Positions 19,001-26,005 of a stretch of 64,000 nt of DNA are shown here, in pieces. The stretch spans positions 24,177 to 88,176 of the forward strand of contig NZ_JAIPUT010000014.1 in NCBI RefSeq assembly GCF_020055635.1. The letters are read 5' to 3'. The translations under genes and the position numbers were made by a program. Numbering within the stretch: the first letter of the stretch is position 1; each line of letters opens with the position of its first letter. This DNA is from Marivita sp. Its GTDB lineage: Bacteria; Pseudomonadota; Alphaproteobacteria; Rhodobacterales; Rhodobacteraceae. Below the pieces are notes generated by a model. That model made no database searches and was not told the origin of the DNA. It saw only the letters and a program-made list of their open reading frames with translations.

Positions 19001-20349
19001 GTGCCGTTGAACTGCACAACCAGCAAATCGCCGTTCAAGTCGCCGGGGCCCGTATATTCGATCAGACCGTTCGACGAGGACCCGATCACCTCGAGCGCCG
19101 GAGAGGCAGGATCATCATAATAGACGCGCACGCCGCTTTCCGCGAGGCGCGCTGGATCGCCCGTAAACCGCGACGGGTCGATCAGGAATCCGTCCGGGAT
19201 CGCCACACCGGCCGGAACAAGGTCGGATATGTCCGGAACCGTGTTGACCGCCAGAGACGCATCCGGCGCGCCGGTGTCGTCATAGACGATCCAGCCTTGA
19301 TCCTGGTTGGCGCGGGTCGGGTTGGGATGGCCGTAGTAGCCGCCATCTTCCAGCAGGAACAGCGGCTCACCAGCCCCGACCCCGCCATTGTTGGGCAGGT
19401 TCGATGCTTCTCCGTTCACCGGGATCGGATCGCCCCCAATGCTCGGGTTGGAGCCGTTGTCCACCGTATAGAGCCTGCCATCCGCGGTCAGCGCCAGATC
19501 GTAATTGTTGCGAAGGCCATCGGCATAGATCCGAATGGGCGCGTCCGCCGGCAGGATGGCCTGGTTGAGCCCGTCATTGCCACCCCATGGTCCCGTGACA
19601 TCCATTCCGTTCGCATCTTCGCGCACACCGTCATTCGGAACGTTCGGGTCATCCAGCGTTGGAAGATCGTACACGTAATCGCGTGGCCCGGTGCGGCCGC
19701 CGTTCGGATCCGTCAGGACCGGCATTGCCTCAAGCGCTGGCAGATCGATTTCGAGAACCACCGCCGACAGCGCGTATTCGGCGGTATACGCAAAGAATTG
19801 CGATGGTGCGCCGTTGTTGGTGTTGCCGCCGACGGCCATGTACATCATGCCTGAAACCGGGTCGATCACCATGCCGTTGTTGGAATGGTTCTCTTCCGAG
19901 CGCGGCAAGCCGCGAATCAGGTCGACGGCCTCCCATTCCGCGCCGTTCCAGGTGACCTTGGTTAGAACCCCCGAATTGGTGTCGAGGTTCTTGTCTTCGT
20001 TCTCGGCGATGCGCGGGTCGGAAGACGTGACATAGAGAGCCGGGTTTTCGGCCGTTCCGGCCGTCACGATTCCCGTCACCTGCCGGCTTATGATCGAGGT
20101 GTCGATCACCCCGCTGTCGTCATGGTTCGCAATCGTTCTGACAACCGCGCTGCCATCCGGCAATTGAAGCGTTTCGGCAGCGATCGCGGACCAGGAACCG
20201 TCGGTCTGCTTCTCGACGGTGACGGCGCGGATGACGCCGTTCTGCTGCGACACGTAGAGTCGTCCGTCCGGCCCGAATTGCAGGGAGGTGGGATTGAAAA
20301 TGTTCGAAGTCCCATTGGGACCTTGGAAAGACGAAATCAAAGAAAACAT
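13081..20349 (-). CDS. Giant secreted multidomain protein: two sugar-dehydrogenase propellers, C-type lectin and Ig-like domains
   Basis: A 2422-residue protein. By approximate residue position: a first glucose/sorbosone-dehydrogenase-like propeller (20-510, ILVSQQNG-type strands, NGMVIDPVSGMMYMAVGG); a lectin/LamG-like stretch (550-810); an unclassified region (810-1150); a cadherin/Ig-like module (1150-1230, PDSFTYTAEDSLG); a second propeller (1250-1710, HPIKQIEFNPHAEPGDADYG, YVSMGDGTGNGFN); a C-type lectin domain (1730-1865, NPVWLGLNDTANEGTF); an Ig-like module (1870-1985); a second C-type lectin domain (1990-2125, PIWLGFNDVATEGTF); two near-identical Ig-like repeats (2130-2240, 2250-2355); and a short tail ending DIYL. 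There is no N-terminal signal peptide, which fits type I secretion, but no RTX repeats are present. It probably acts outside the cell on or with polysaccharide. Confidence 0.8.
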   Translation of the reverse strand: MFSLISSFQGPNGTSNIFNPTSLQFGPDGRLYVSQQNGVIRAVTVEKQTDGSWSAIAAETLQLPDGSAVVRTIANHDDSGVIDTSIISRQVTGIVTAGTAENPALYVTSSDPRIAENEDKNLDTNSGVLTKVTWNGAEWEAVDLIRGLPRSEENHSNNGMVIDPVSGMMYMAVGGNTNNGAPSQFFAYTAEYALSAVVLEIDLPALEAMPVLTDPNGGRTGPRDYVYDLPTLDDPNVPNDGVREDANGMDVTGPWGGNDGLNQAILPADAPIRIYADGLRNNYDLALTADGRLYTVDNGSNPSIGGDPIPVNGEASNLPNNGGVGAGEPLFLLEDGGYYGHPNPTRANQDQGWIVYDDTGAPDASLAVNTVPDISDLVPAGVAIPDGFLIDPSRFTGDPARLAESGVRVYYDDPASPALEVIGSSSNGLIEYTGPGDLNGDLLVVQFNGTIGRLVLNPDGTADYETVEGLSGLSLGLDLTMGPDGSIWVAELGANQIKVFAPGTSGVNLDLDNDGLDNAIDPFMRDPDNGLATALAPGGSLVWDFDPDQDGNLTGPSGFGGGLTGVMIDGVTDFEAFLISPSTLPFQNVKLDNVKFVTAAGGGTTIVEYVSNGDPLLAENQAEYVFQTGMTIDPGVAVFDVVWSMYNPATEWTEDSLQQIGGYLGPGDQDNYLKVVATAQNGGSIQVLLEDNGLLVSDTSLSAPGLLTGATTDKITVTMRVDTVAETVVPTVSYDLPDGSETELTLEPVNLSGTAVLDTILGNVTVNGAQTGLAAGLLSTNSGVDPAQTFQAVFDDITVTDVTPPDPGSAVLQIMPNFNNVKASNFNPNAFMLTNTGGKDIVSVTLDVSTALYNDSVFDPEGLAGDRTFKPLTIDTDGGTGISDPTSYNPYIGLGGISGYTGLLLDFDAALNGGFQPGEMLGFSIDMDPNSVAGSWKGLLDNGSSPSWDVGGISGAELIGSTFTVTFADGNTATGALIGTNTQAGSHGIATEETSSTEAVLTVDGLSAGSAATYEEPPVVIVDGPAGETVRVVMTKGFIQPQENLFYGGTPQQQSYAPQLDAQLAALADSSFPANNAVEFQTVDVVLTGTPQDISGLFTFDNVADFDFPGEDKLPLGFAAAVIDPANGNLPKGPVTSSIYLTPVGTFAIDDAFNVIEDGQAMKLAVLANDENAAELAISSVGTALNGSVSLVDGEVVYTPDPDYAGPDSFTYTAEDSLGLRSSATVTLDVQRSHEQPQSTIDSRIAPELSPSGVEFIVSRYVELPSNRMNSFDTFGDRIFVSTEGGTTHDGKVFEIVRNPDGSVVSELFFDAGAAFAAAGIPEPKEFGGQGGLRSIAFHPDFDTNGKFYVSVVVDRPSDTTGLTYITDFAETTDTDSLLVEFTANLATGIIDPASYREVARVALPQQANHPIKQIEFNPHAEPGDADYGLLYVSMGDGTGNGFNIIRNAGQNNDALGKMLRIDPLEQTNGDPYGIPDDNPFVGNPSMLDEVYALGLRNEHTFSFYEAADGTDYLIATGVGYDNIDEVNIIQAGDNLGWGLREGPFVTGGPFGTGAGNTTGMDPLPADDWTNGYRYPAAFVAHDAPIGQRGDVFQALSGGFVVTNGSDLDGQFVFGDFSQSSRLYHVPIAELLAAKTSLESNETPDLLSWATPSEVTLYENVDFDTATTPEIRASFAEIVNNLRSDVRWGEGPEGQIFITNKYDGWVYIVENSVAGDYVPPTNLAAPDNTISELLIFNGHAYVHAESGQTWEEANATATAMGGHLVTIESAVENAAVTTAFVANNPVWLGLNDTANEGTFVNSSGSPASYFNWLPGQPDNGAGGLEQDNAAIVSNTGQWDDATNDGGQFFDTALTSGFTNQTVVEFDFLLRANDDPFNIDAGQTAEAIAFGSALGLFGNDIFFGQDPAIIEVNGQQLTGAAGAQPEISLAGSNGGIFTITAEGGMVFESGSDFDTLALGETRVSEVTYTARIDTGETSTATVSVEVAGVAPSEIRFGDSTYVLGTPGLTWTQAKAEAEGLGGILLEIDSAAENQFIVDTFLDGNPIWLGFNDVATEGTFVGVDGTPITFTNWVAGSPDDGGGFGQDLSALATVGGKWTDARDGFGWFYDGVSWSGGYVNQTIIEFADDGGSVGLTLAPDTLETTVGSVDSVNVLDNDIGTGLTVTQVGNRTTLTADGGYWVPGGGGGNFWISPAGTAFFYQGGAFDALPAGQTALSSVNYVVTDNQGNMASATLTAEIMSPDAQPPGNDFPALPDTLEQPLGGARASVNVLMNDEGLDLSVIQVGSRTTLTADGGYWVPGDNGGNFWISPVGTAFFYTGSAFDSLGSGESASSAVSYIAMDAEGLMATATVTAVVTAPEIVQTSQATSTGGNVNWFESSILLETTHESGTQESEVQDIPLYAEGEDLSVSTTGGTGGVQDIYL
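13300..13960 (-). repeat. Tandem Ig/cadherin-like repeat pair in the giant protein
   Basis: Two consecutive modules of about 110 residues share near-identical cores: RTTLTADGGYWVPG followed by NFWISP and GTAFFY in both copies. The encoded DNA is therefore a direct repeat of about 330 bp. A third, diverged relative sits between the two lectin domains. Boundaries are approximate. Confidence 0.7.
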
Positions 20350-20608
20350 AAAAGCCGCCTGTCTAAAATATCAGACCAATAGGCAATCAATCACCAACGC
20401 GAGTCAAGAATGTAGACGGTTTGTTAACCTTTTGCGGCTACTGCGCCGCCAATCTGCCTTAAATTGGCCCGATTTTTTCCATTGCGGCACAAATACTGAT
20501 TCGCAAAAGAGCCCGAGACGGATCACAAACCGTTACAAAATCGAAAGATTTTTATGAAATACCTGTTTAGGTTCTGAGTGTCGTCCGCACGGCGCAACTT
20601 CATCAGGG

Positions 20609-21427
20609 TCAAGCCTCGGGCGACCTGTAGAGCCTTTCCTTCCATGCAATCTGTTCGTTCAACCTTTCGGCAAGCAAAGCAATCTCGTCCTCCGTGGGCT
20701 TTATGCGTTGTGCGCCGTTCGCTCCGAAGAAAATGTCCTTGAGGCCCACCTTTTTCGCGAAGTTGACAATCCTGTATCCCCCGCCCCAGCGGATGATATC
20801 CGCAGCCTGACGCCCCAATTTGGCAACCAGAAACGACGGAGGGATACCCCCTGCATTCGTTTCGCCCAGATGCTCGGGAGCCTGTTGAAACGGCAGATCG
20901 AGAGCTTCGCACAACGCCTGTGTGTAAGCCTCGCGATCCGCGATGAGGTCTTCGAGACGCAGAACTGTCAGCGGCGATCCCGGCATCTCTGAGCACCAGC
21001 GTTCCAACTGCGCATCGAACAGGCTCGCATCCAGGATCTCGGGGAAATGCTCCAGTGCCGAAGTCAGATCCTTCCGGGTGAAACCTTTGCGCTGGAGATG
21101 CATGTAATGCGACCAAGCCCGCTTGATCGGATCGCGAAGTGTGACGATGAGCGGAACGGTTCCAAGGCTCGTGCGGATACGTCCGGGAGCGTCGGAACTG
21201 TGAAACAAGGTTGGCGCAACTTCGACGATGACCTTGTGGCAGCTTGGATCGTAATGAGAGAAATGCTTGCGGTACCACTCGTCTCCGCGACTCGCGTATC
21301 GATCAAAATAGAATGTTTCTTTTATTCCAGCCGGCAAACAGACATCCTGACGCGTGAGAAGGTACTGATAAATCCAACTGGTGCCTGCTTTCATCGGACC
21401 AATGACCAGAGCAGTGGGTAACGTCAT
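20609..21427 (-). CDS. Sulfotransferase (PAPS-dependent)
   Basis: A 272-residue sulfotransferase-domain enzyme. The 5'-phosphosulfate loop is clear as GPMKAGTSW (residues 10-18), and the 3'-phosphate motif as TLRDPIKRAWSHYM (about 95-108). It transfers sulfate from PAPS to a hydroxyl or amino group. It lies between a giant lectin/dehydrogenase protein and a beta-helix/RTX protein, close to two glycosyltransferases, so a polysaccharide or glycan acceptor is likely (inference). Length fits the heparan-sulfotransferase-like bacterial group. Spacers on both sides (259 and 699 bp) suggest its own transcription unit. Confidence 0.88.
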   Translation of the reverse strand: MTLPTALVIGPMKAGTSWIYQYLLTRQDVCLPAGIKETFYFDRYASRGDEWYRKHFSHYDPSCHKVIVEVAPTLFHSSDAPGRIRTSLGTVPLIVTLRDPIKRAWSHYMHLQRKGFTRKDLTSALEHFPEILDASLFDAQLERWCSEMPGSPLTVLRLEDLIADREAYTQALCEALDLPFQQAPEHLGETNAGGIPPSFLVAKLGRQAADIIRWGGGYRIVNFAKKVGLKDIFFGANGAQRIKPTEDEIALLAERLNEQIAWKERLYRSPEA

Positions 21428-22126
21428 GGTGTCACTTCTTATATCTTGGGGCTTAAATAACTTTTCATATGAATATCATTCTTGGCCTGAGCAAGCTATG
21501 ACAAAGTTCCACAAGGCACACCGGCAGCACTCAGAGTGACGCGGGACTCACACTCCTCAGGACTCTATGGCGTAGCTTTTCATGCGAATGGTATCCGGCT
21601 TGCAAAAATCTTGATTGTTGTCGCGTCAGTTTCACTCCATCCACCGTGAAAGGACAACATAAACATGCAAACTCCTCGCGGATGCGCGGCCTCGCGCGTG
21701 AAATGGCGCTGTTCCGCCTAAAATTCCGGCGAAATATTCGCTGCCTCACCTTGAACGCGAAGGCTTGATCGCGGTTTTAACAGCACGCTGGCGTTGCATT
21801 TCGCCCGACCCACAACCCAGACGATAACAGTTCTCAAGCCCAAGGCGCTATGGATTCAAAAGGCAACAAGGTCTCGCCCGCGGACCTTGCTCAACCCAAT
21901 AGAGAAACGCAGTGTCGGATACACCTCGGGCGGGCTCTCAGCATATTAGCAGACGATGGCACGAATCCGATCTGCATGAAGTTGGCGAACCGATCAATTT
22001 GTCACTTTGCCGAGCGATTGTATTCTTCAGGGCCTCCCCAGGAAATCAGTCAATTCGATTTTCTGGGCCGAAGCGAATTTGAATATAACGAGGTGGAGCA
22101 GCGTTCTGCTCCACCTTTTTGACGGT
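21428..22126. other. 699-bp region without a convincing protein gene
   Basis: It contains the sulfotransferase promoter side and, at the far end, a strong hairpin terminator (22091-22120). Open frames of up to about 90 codons occur on both strands, but none has a good ribosome site or family resemblance, and one plus-strand frame reads straight through the terminator. A small RNA on the plus strand ending at that terminator is possible. Confidence 0.5.
22091..22120 (+). terminator. Strong intrinsic terminator (plus-strand orientation)
   Basis: A 10-bp perfect GC-rich stem, GGTGGAGCAG (22092-22101) with CTGCTCCACC (22106-22115), has a CGTT loop and is followed by TTTTT. The T-run is on the plus strand. 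It lies 7 bp past the stop codon of the minus-strand RTX gene and may also end that transcript less efficiently. Confidence 0.8.
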
Positions 22127-24877
22127 TCACATGAAATCGATCACGCCGATCACACCCGTCGTATTGCTTATCCCATGAAGGAGAACCGCATCGCCATCAC
22201 CGAAGTTCAAGGTCAGGCTGCCATTGTTCATGTTGCCGAATTCTTCCACGACTTGTCTTGCCGAGAGTCCGCCGCCCCACAGGCTCTGATCGAGCGAAAG
22301 CGTGTCATTCGCGAGAGAGAAGCCGTACAAGGTATCGAACCCGCCGCCGCGTTCGAACTGGACCTCATCGGAACCTTTGGCCAGGTACAACGTGTCCGCG
22401 TCACCGCCGCCATTCACGACGTTGGAACCGGTGCCCCCGAAGATGTCATCCGCGCCATCCCCGCCGAGGATCGTGTCGTTTCCATCGCCACCTTCTAGGT
22501 AGTCATTCCCGGCATCGCCCATCAAACGGTCGCTGCCCGAGTTTCCGCCAAGCCGGTCGTTTCCGGCGCCGCCGGACAGGACATCATCGCCGTTTCCGCC
22601 CCAGATGCTGTCTGCGCCCTCCATTCCATCGACAGTGTCGTTGCCATTGTCGCCCATCAACTGGTCGTTGCCGTCACCACCCGTGATATTGTCGTCACCT
22701 TCATCACCGTGGATCACATCGGCACCGTAGTTTCCGTGCAGACCATCGTTCCCGTCGCCGCCATCAAGCGTATCGTTTCCGGATCCGCCCATCATGACAT
22801 CGTTGCCCCGGCCACCCTGAAGGTTGTCATCGCCACCCCCTCCCCAGACGCTGTCGTGCCCGTCTTCACCGAAAAGCACATCGTCTTCGGTGCCACCATA
22901 CAGGCGATCGTTGCCGTCACCGCCCTTGAGCAGATCGTTGCCGGCGTTGCCGGACAGGGTGTCATCGCCGTTGCCACCATAAACCTTGTCGGACTGAGTT
23001 CCGCCGTTCAGGCGGTCATTTCCGTCTTCGCCGTGAAGCGTGTCACTGCCGTTTCCACCCCATATGGTGTCATTCCCGATATCCCCCCAAAGGTTATCGT
23101 TGCCAGCGCCGCCACCGAGCTTGTCGTTGCCTTCGTCACCGAACAGGACGTCATCATCGTCACCGCCCCAAAGGTTGTCGTCGCCTTCGCCGCCCTTGAG
23201 CATGTCCTGTCCTTGCTCTCCGAACAGCGTGTCGTCACCGGCGTCGCCGAAAAGCCTGTCATCACCAAGACCACCGCGCAGATTGTCATCGCCGGTGCCG
23301 CCGGACAGCGTGTCGATCCCGGCACCACCCCACAGGAAATCGTTGTCCGCGTTCCCGTCGAGCTTGTCGTTGCCGTTGTCGCCGAACAGCTGGTCGACGC
23401 CTGTGCCCCCTTCAAGGGTATCCGCGCCTTCACCGCCGTCGAGAGTGTCATTGCCCTGCCGCCCGATCAGAAGGTCTTGGCCGTCGCCTCCGAACAGCAA
23501 ATCGTTCCCAAGGCCGCCATCGACATAATCGTTGCCGTCATTTCCAAAGACTTCGTCATTTCCGTCCCCACCGACAAGGATATCCTCGGAGTTTCCGCCA
23601 ATCAGAGTGTCAGCCCCATCGCCACCGAGAAGATGGTCTGCCTTGTAGGTGCCTTCTATCCAATCGTTTCCGCCGCCTCCGAAAACGAAATTTTCCTTTC
23701 CGTAGTTGGGGTTGGACAGCAGGTTCGACTCGGTAATGCGATCATTGCCGTTCGTTCCGACGATCCGATCCCCGCTGTAGTCGGTCTTGCCGTAATCGTT
23801 GCCCTGAATGACCTTTCCGTCATTCTGAACAAAAAGGATATCTCCGACATTTTCCCAAATCTCACCGGAATTCGCGCGATAGATCGTGTTTCCGGAAACA
23901 CCGAGATCCTTGGCGAAATCGGCAATCCCACCGATCCGGATGCCATAAGCCCCGACGTCATGAATGTGATTTGAATAGATATCCACGCCGGTGAACGTGC
24001 CCAAGCCCATGTCGAACTTGTGGCGATGCAGCATGACCCCACTTTTCTGGATGTCATAGATATGATTGTCGAAAATGCGGATGTTCTCGATATGAGTCTT
24101 GTCGGCGTCTATTTGCGATTCCCGCGCCACGACAACACCTAGTGTCGCATCGTAAACCACGTTCGATGAAACGTCGATATTCGAGACAGTCCTGTTTCCA
24201 CTGTCAAGATAAATACCATATTTTTCAATGCCATGAACAAGGTTTGACTTGATCACGCCATTGGTGGCCCCCGCCTTCGCGTCAATACCGTACTGAAGCG
24301 TGTTGAAGACATGGTTGTTCGTGATCGCAAAACCATCGACACCCGCGCCAAGAGAAATGGCTTCGCTAACGCCGTTATCGAGATTGGTCTTGGTGACGGT
24401 GTTTCCGTCGATCACAACATCGAACAACCGGTATTCTTCCACGTCGGTCAGCATGTGGAAGGGTTGGCCGGCAATCAGAATTCCCGCGCCACCTGTCGTA
24501 TCGACGGTATTGTTGGTGATCTTTATGTTCTCGGACCCCTCTTCGGAGCCTTGGACATGAATCCCGATTTCAGGAGCATTCTTGATCAGGAACCCTGACA
24601 CCTCGATATGGCTTTGACCGATGACCTTGATCAGGCACCGCTCATTCGTACCGGCACCATTGATCGTGACGAGATGATCATTTCCCATATCCGCCAGAAT
24701 TCGAATGGGCGCGTCAGCGGTTCCGGATACATTGACATCGAAAGGTTTGTAATTACCGGCCATGACACGGATCGTGTCTCCTGGCTGCGCAGCATCAATG
24801 GCCGATTGTATGTCTTTAAACTTAGTTTCAGACAATTCACCGGGCGCAAAGCCGGCAGAGACGACAAGTGTGGACAC
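22127..24877 (-). CDS. Right-handed beta-helix protein with RTX calcium-binding repeats (C5-epimerase/lyase-like)
   Basis: A 916-residue protein. Residues 1-390 form a parallel beta-helix (FKDIQSAIDAAQPGDTIRVM, many NxxVxN coils). Residues about 398-830 are roughly 48 glycine-rich GGxGxDxLxG nonapeptides that bind calcium. The end (GGFDTLYGFSLANDTLSLDQ to VIDFM) resembles a type I secretion signal. The same layout occurs in secreted mannuronan C5-epimerases and polysaccharide lyases. A YGIDAK stretch at 196-201 sits where AlgE-type epimerases have YGFDPH. The start is GTG at 24877 after AGAAGGA; no signal peptide, as expected for type I substrates. It probably modifies a matrix polysaccharide outside the cell. 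Confidence 0.85.
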   Translation of the reverse strand: MSTLVVSAGFAPGELSETKFKDIQSAIDAAQPGDTIRVMAGNYKPFDVNVSGTADAPIRILADMGNDHLVTINGAGTNERCLIKVIGQSHIEVSGFLIKNAPEIGIHVQGSEEGSENIKITNNTVDTTGGAGILIAGQPFHMLTDVEEYRLFDVVIDGNTVTKTNLDNGVSEAISLGAGVDGFAITNNHVFNTLQYGIDAKAGATNGVIKSNLVHGIEKYGIYLDSGNRTVSNIDVSSNVVYDATLGVVVARESQIDADKTHIENIRIFDNHIYDIQKSGVMLHRHKFDMGLGTFTGVDIYSNHIHDVGAYGIRIGGIADFAKDLGVSGNTIYRANSGEIWENVGDILFVQNDGKVIQGNDYGKTDYSGDRIVGTNGNDRITESNLLSNPNYGKENFVFGGGGNDWIEGTYKADHLLGGDGADTLIGGNSEDILVGGDGNDEVFGNDGNDYVDGGLGNDLLFGGDGQDLLIGRQGNDTLDGGEGADTLEGGTGVDQLFGDNGNDKLDGNADNDFLWGGAGIDTLSGGTGDDNLRGGLGDDRLFGDAGDDTLFGEQGQDMLKGGEGDDNLWGGDDDDVLFGDEGNDKLGGGAGNDNLWGDIGNDTIWGGNGSDTLHGEDGNDRLNGGTQSDKVYGGNGDDTLSGNAGNDLLKGGDGNDRLYGGTEDDVLFGEDGHDSVWGGGGDDNLQGGRGNDVMMGGSGNDTLDGGDGNDGLHGNYGADVIHGDEGDDNITGGDGNDQLMGDNGNDTVDGMEGADSIWGGNGDDVLSGGAGNDRLGGNSGSDRLMGDAGNDYLEGGDGNDTILGGDGADDIFGGTGSNVVNGGGDADTLYLAKGSDEVQFERGGGFDTLYGFSLANDTLSLDQSLWGGGLSARQVVEEFGNMNNGSLTLNFGDGDAVLLHGISNTTGVIGVIDFM
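22388..23686 (-). repeat. RTX nonapeptide repeat array
   Basis: About 1.3 kb encodes close to 48 consecutive nine-residue RTX units of the form GGxGxDxLx, giving 27-bp periodicity in the DNA. The repeat also creates long open frames on the opposite strand, which are artefacts of composition. Confidence 0.85.
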
Positions 24878-25497
24878 GACAGGATTATCCTTCTTGCAGG
24901 AACAATTTTAGTGCTTGTGGTATTGTTCGCGTGAGTGTGGTTTTTCTTGAGGCTCAATATGTTGATTTATTGTTTATAACGAGGCGATATCGTTCATGCG
25001 CCCATCTCTCGGCGAGGAAATGCTACCTGCGCGCAGCTTTTCGCCAACCGGACGGACGGCGGGCACTAAACAAGACCTTATGTGACATGTTGACGCATTG
25101 AACGGCACAGATTGTTCAATATCTTGCTTCACCGCACCAAGCAGGCCACCATATTTAGCGTGTCGACTTTGTGTAAAGGGAGCAACTAGGAGCCGGTGCG
25201 TGCCTCAGGTCATCACAGGATTTCCAAGGCGCTCAAGCTGCAAAAGATAAAATCATGATTGCCAGATTTAAATATTGTAACTTTTCAATACTTTTCGGAA
25301 TCCATCCGAAATTGGCTCGGGATCGACAAGAGCACACAGCCCGTGCGACAGCCTCAGACAGACCCCTGGAGAATCCGGGCTTCGCTGACCCGCGCCTGTT
25401 AGCAGAGCCTCAGACGTGCCTGTCGCGGCGTGCTTTTGCCCGGACACCGATCCGGCAATAGCCCTGTCGGTCGGCAAGTCGGGCCAAGCCGTGCCGC
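24878..25497. other. 620-bp AT-rich region without a recognisable gene
   Basis: The part next to the RTX gene (24878-25270) is notably AT-rich and should hold that gene's promoter. The rest contains only short frames with no recognisable domain. A nine-base direct repeat GCCTCAGAC occurs at 25351 and 25407. No transposase, integrase or terminal inverted repeat could be recognised. Confidence 0.45.
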
Positions 25498-25770
25498 TTA
25501 GCGGGAAATCAGTTCCGCGACCAGCAGAACCACCACGGCACCGACCAACGCCAGAAACAGGATCAACAGCAGACCGCCCGCCGCCACGATGCTCGTTGCG
25601 ACCAGCGCTGCCAGAAACGGAACCAGCAACGCGCCAACGACACCGATGGCCATGTTGCGCGGCTTGTTGCGACCGCCCTGCACCGCAGACGCGAGCAGCC
25701 CGGCCAGCGCGCCGATCAACAGAAGAAAGATCAGCCCGACCGTTCCAAGTGCCTGTAGAAATTCCTCCAT
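25498..25770 (-). CDS. GlsB/YeaQ/YmgE-family small membrane protein
   Basis: A 90-residue, very hydrophobic protein with three predicted membrane helices. The central GGRNKPRNMAIGVVGALL matches the conserved Gly-rich segment of the transglycosylase-associated (GlsB/YeaQ) stress family. The function of the family is poorly known; members are often induced by envelope or osmotic stress. The ATG at 25770 follows a GGAG-type ribosome site. It stands alone and is divergent from the DUF305 gene. Confidence 0.75.
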   Translation of the reverse strand: MEEFLQALGTVGLIFLLLIGALAGLLASAVQGGRNKPRNMAIGVVGALLVPFLAALVATSIVAAGGLLLILFLALVGAVVVLLVAELISR

Positions 25771-26005
25771 GCCGCTCTCCCTTGTTCAGACCGTGCCACG
25801 GGCATGGACGAGCGTCTCACAACGGGAGCGTTTTGCAAAGCCTCGGCTGCATGGCTCTGCAAGCGGCATTCGCTGCGACGCGCCGCTGGGGCACTCCTGT
25901 CCATTGGGTCTTCACGCTGCGTGTTCGCCCTGCCCGGAACTTGCGCATTGCTTTGCCGTTGATCTTTGGCAGTTGCGGTGTGCAACAGATTCAGAGGAGA
26001 TCTTC

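Noticed and set aside
21850..22122. 90-codon plus-strand frame upstream of the orphan terminator.
   Set aside because: It lacks a ribosome site and family resemblance, and its coding region would include the terminator hairpin and its T-run.
22388..23686. Regular repeats that might suggest a CRISPR array.
   Set aside because: The periodicity is 27 bp of coding RTX sequence in frame with a large protein; there are no identical repeats separated by unique spacers.
22709..23974. Long plus-strand open frame (421 codons) opposite the RTX array.
   Set aside because: It mirrors the 27-bp RTX repeat on the other strand, has low-complexity Val/Ile/Ala sequence, no ribosome site and no domain.
24878..25497. 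Possible insertion-sequence remnant in the AT-rich spacer.
   Set aside because: No transposase motif, terminal inverted repeats or target duplication could be identified; only a nine-base direct repeat was found.
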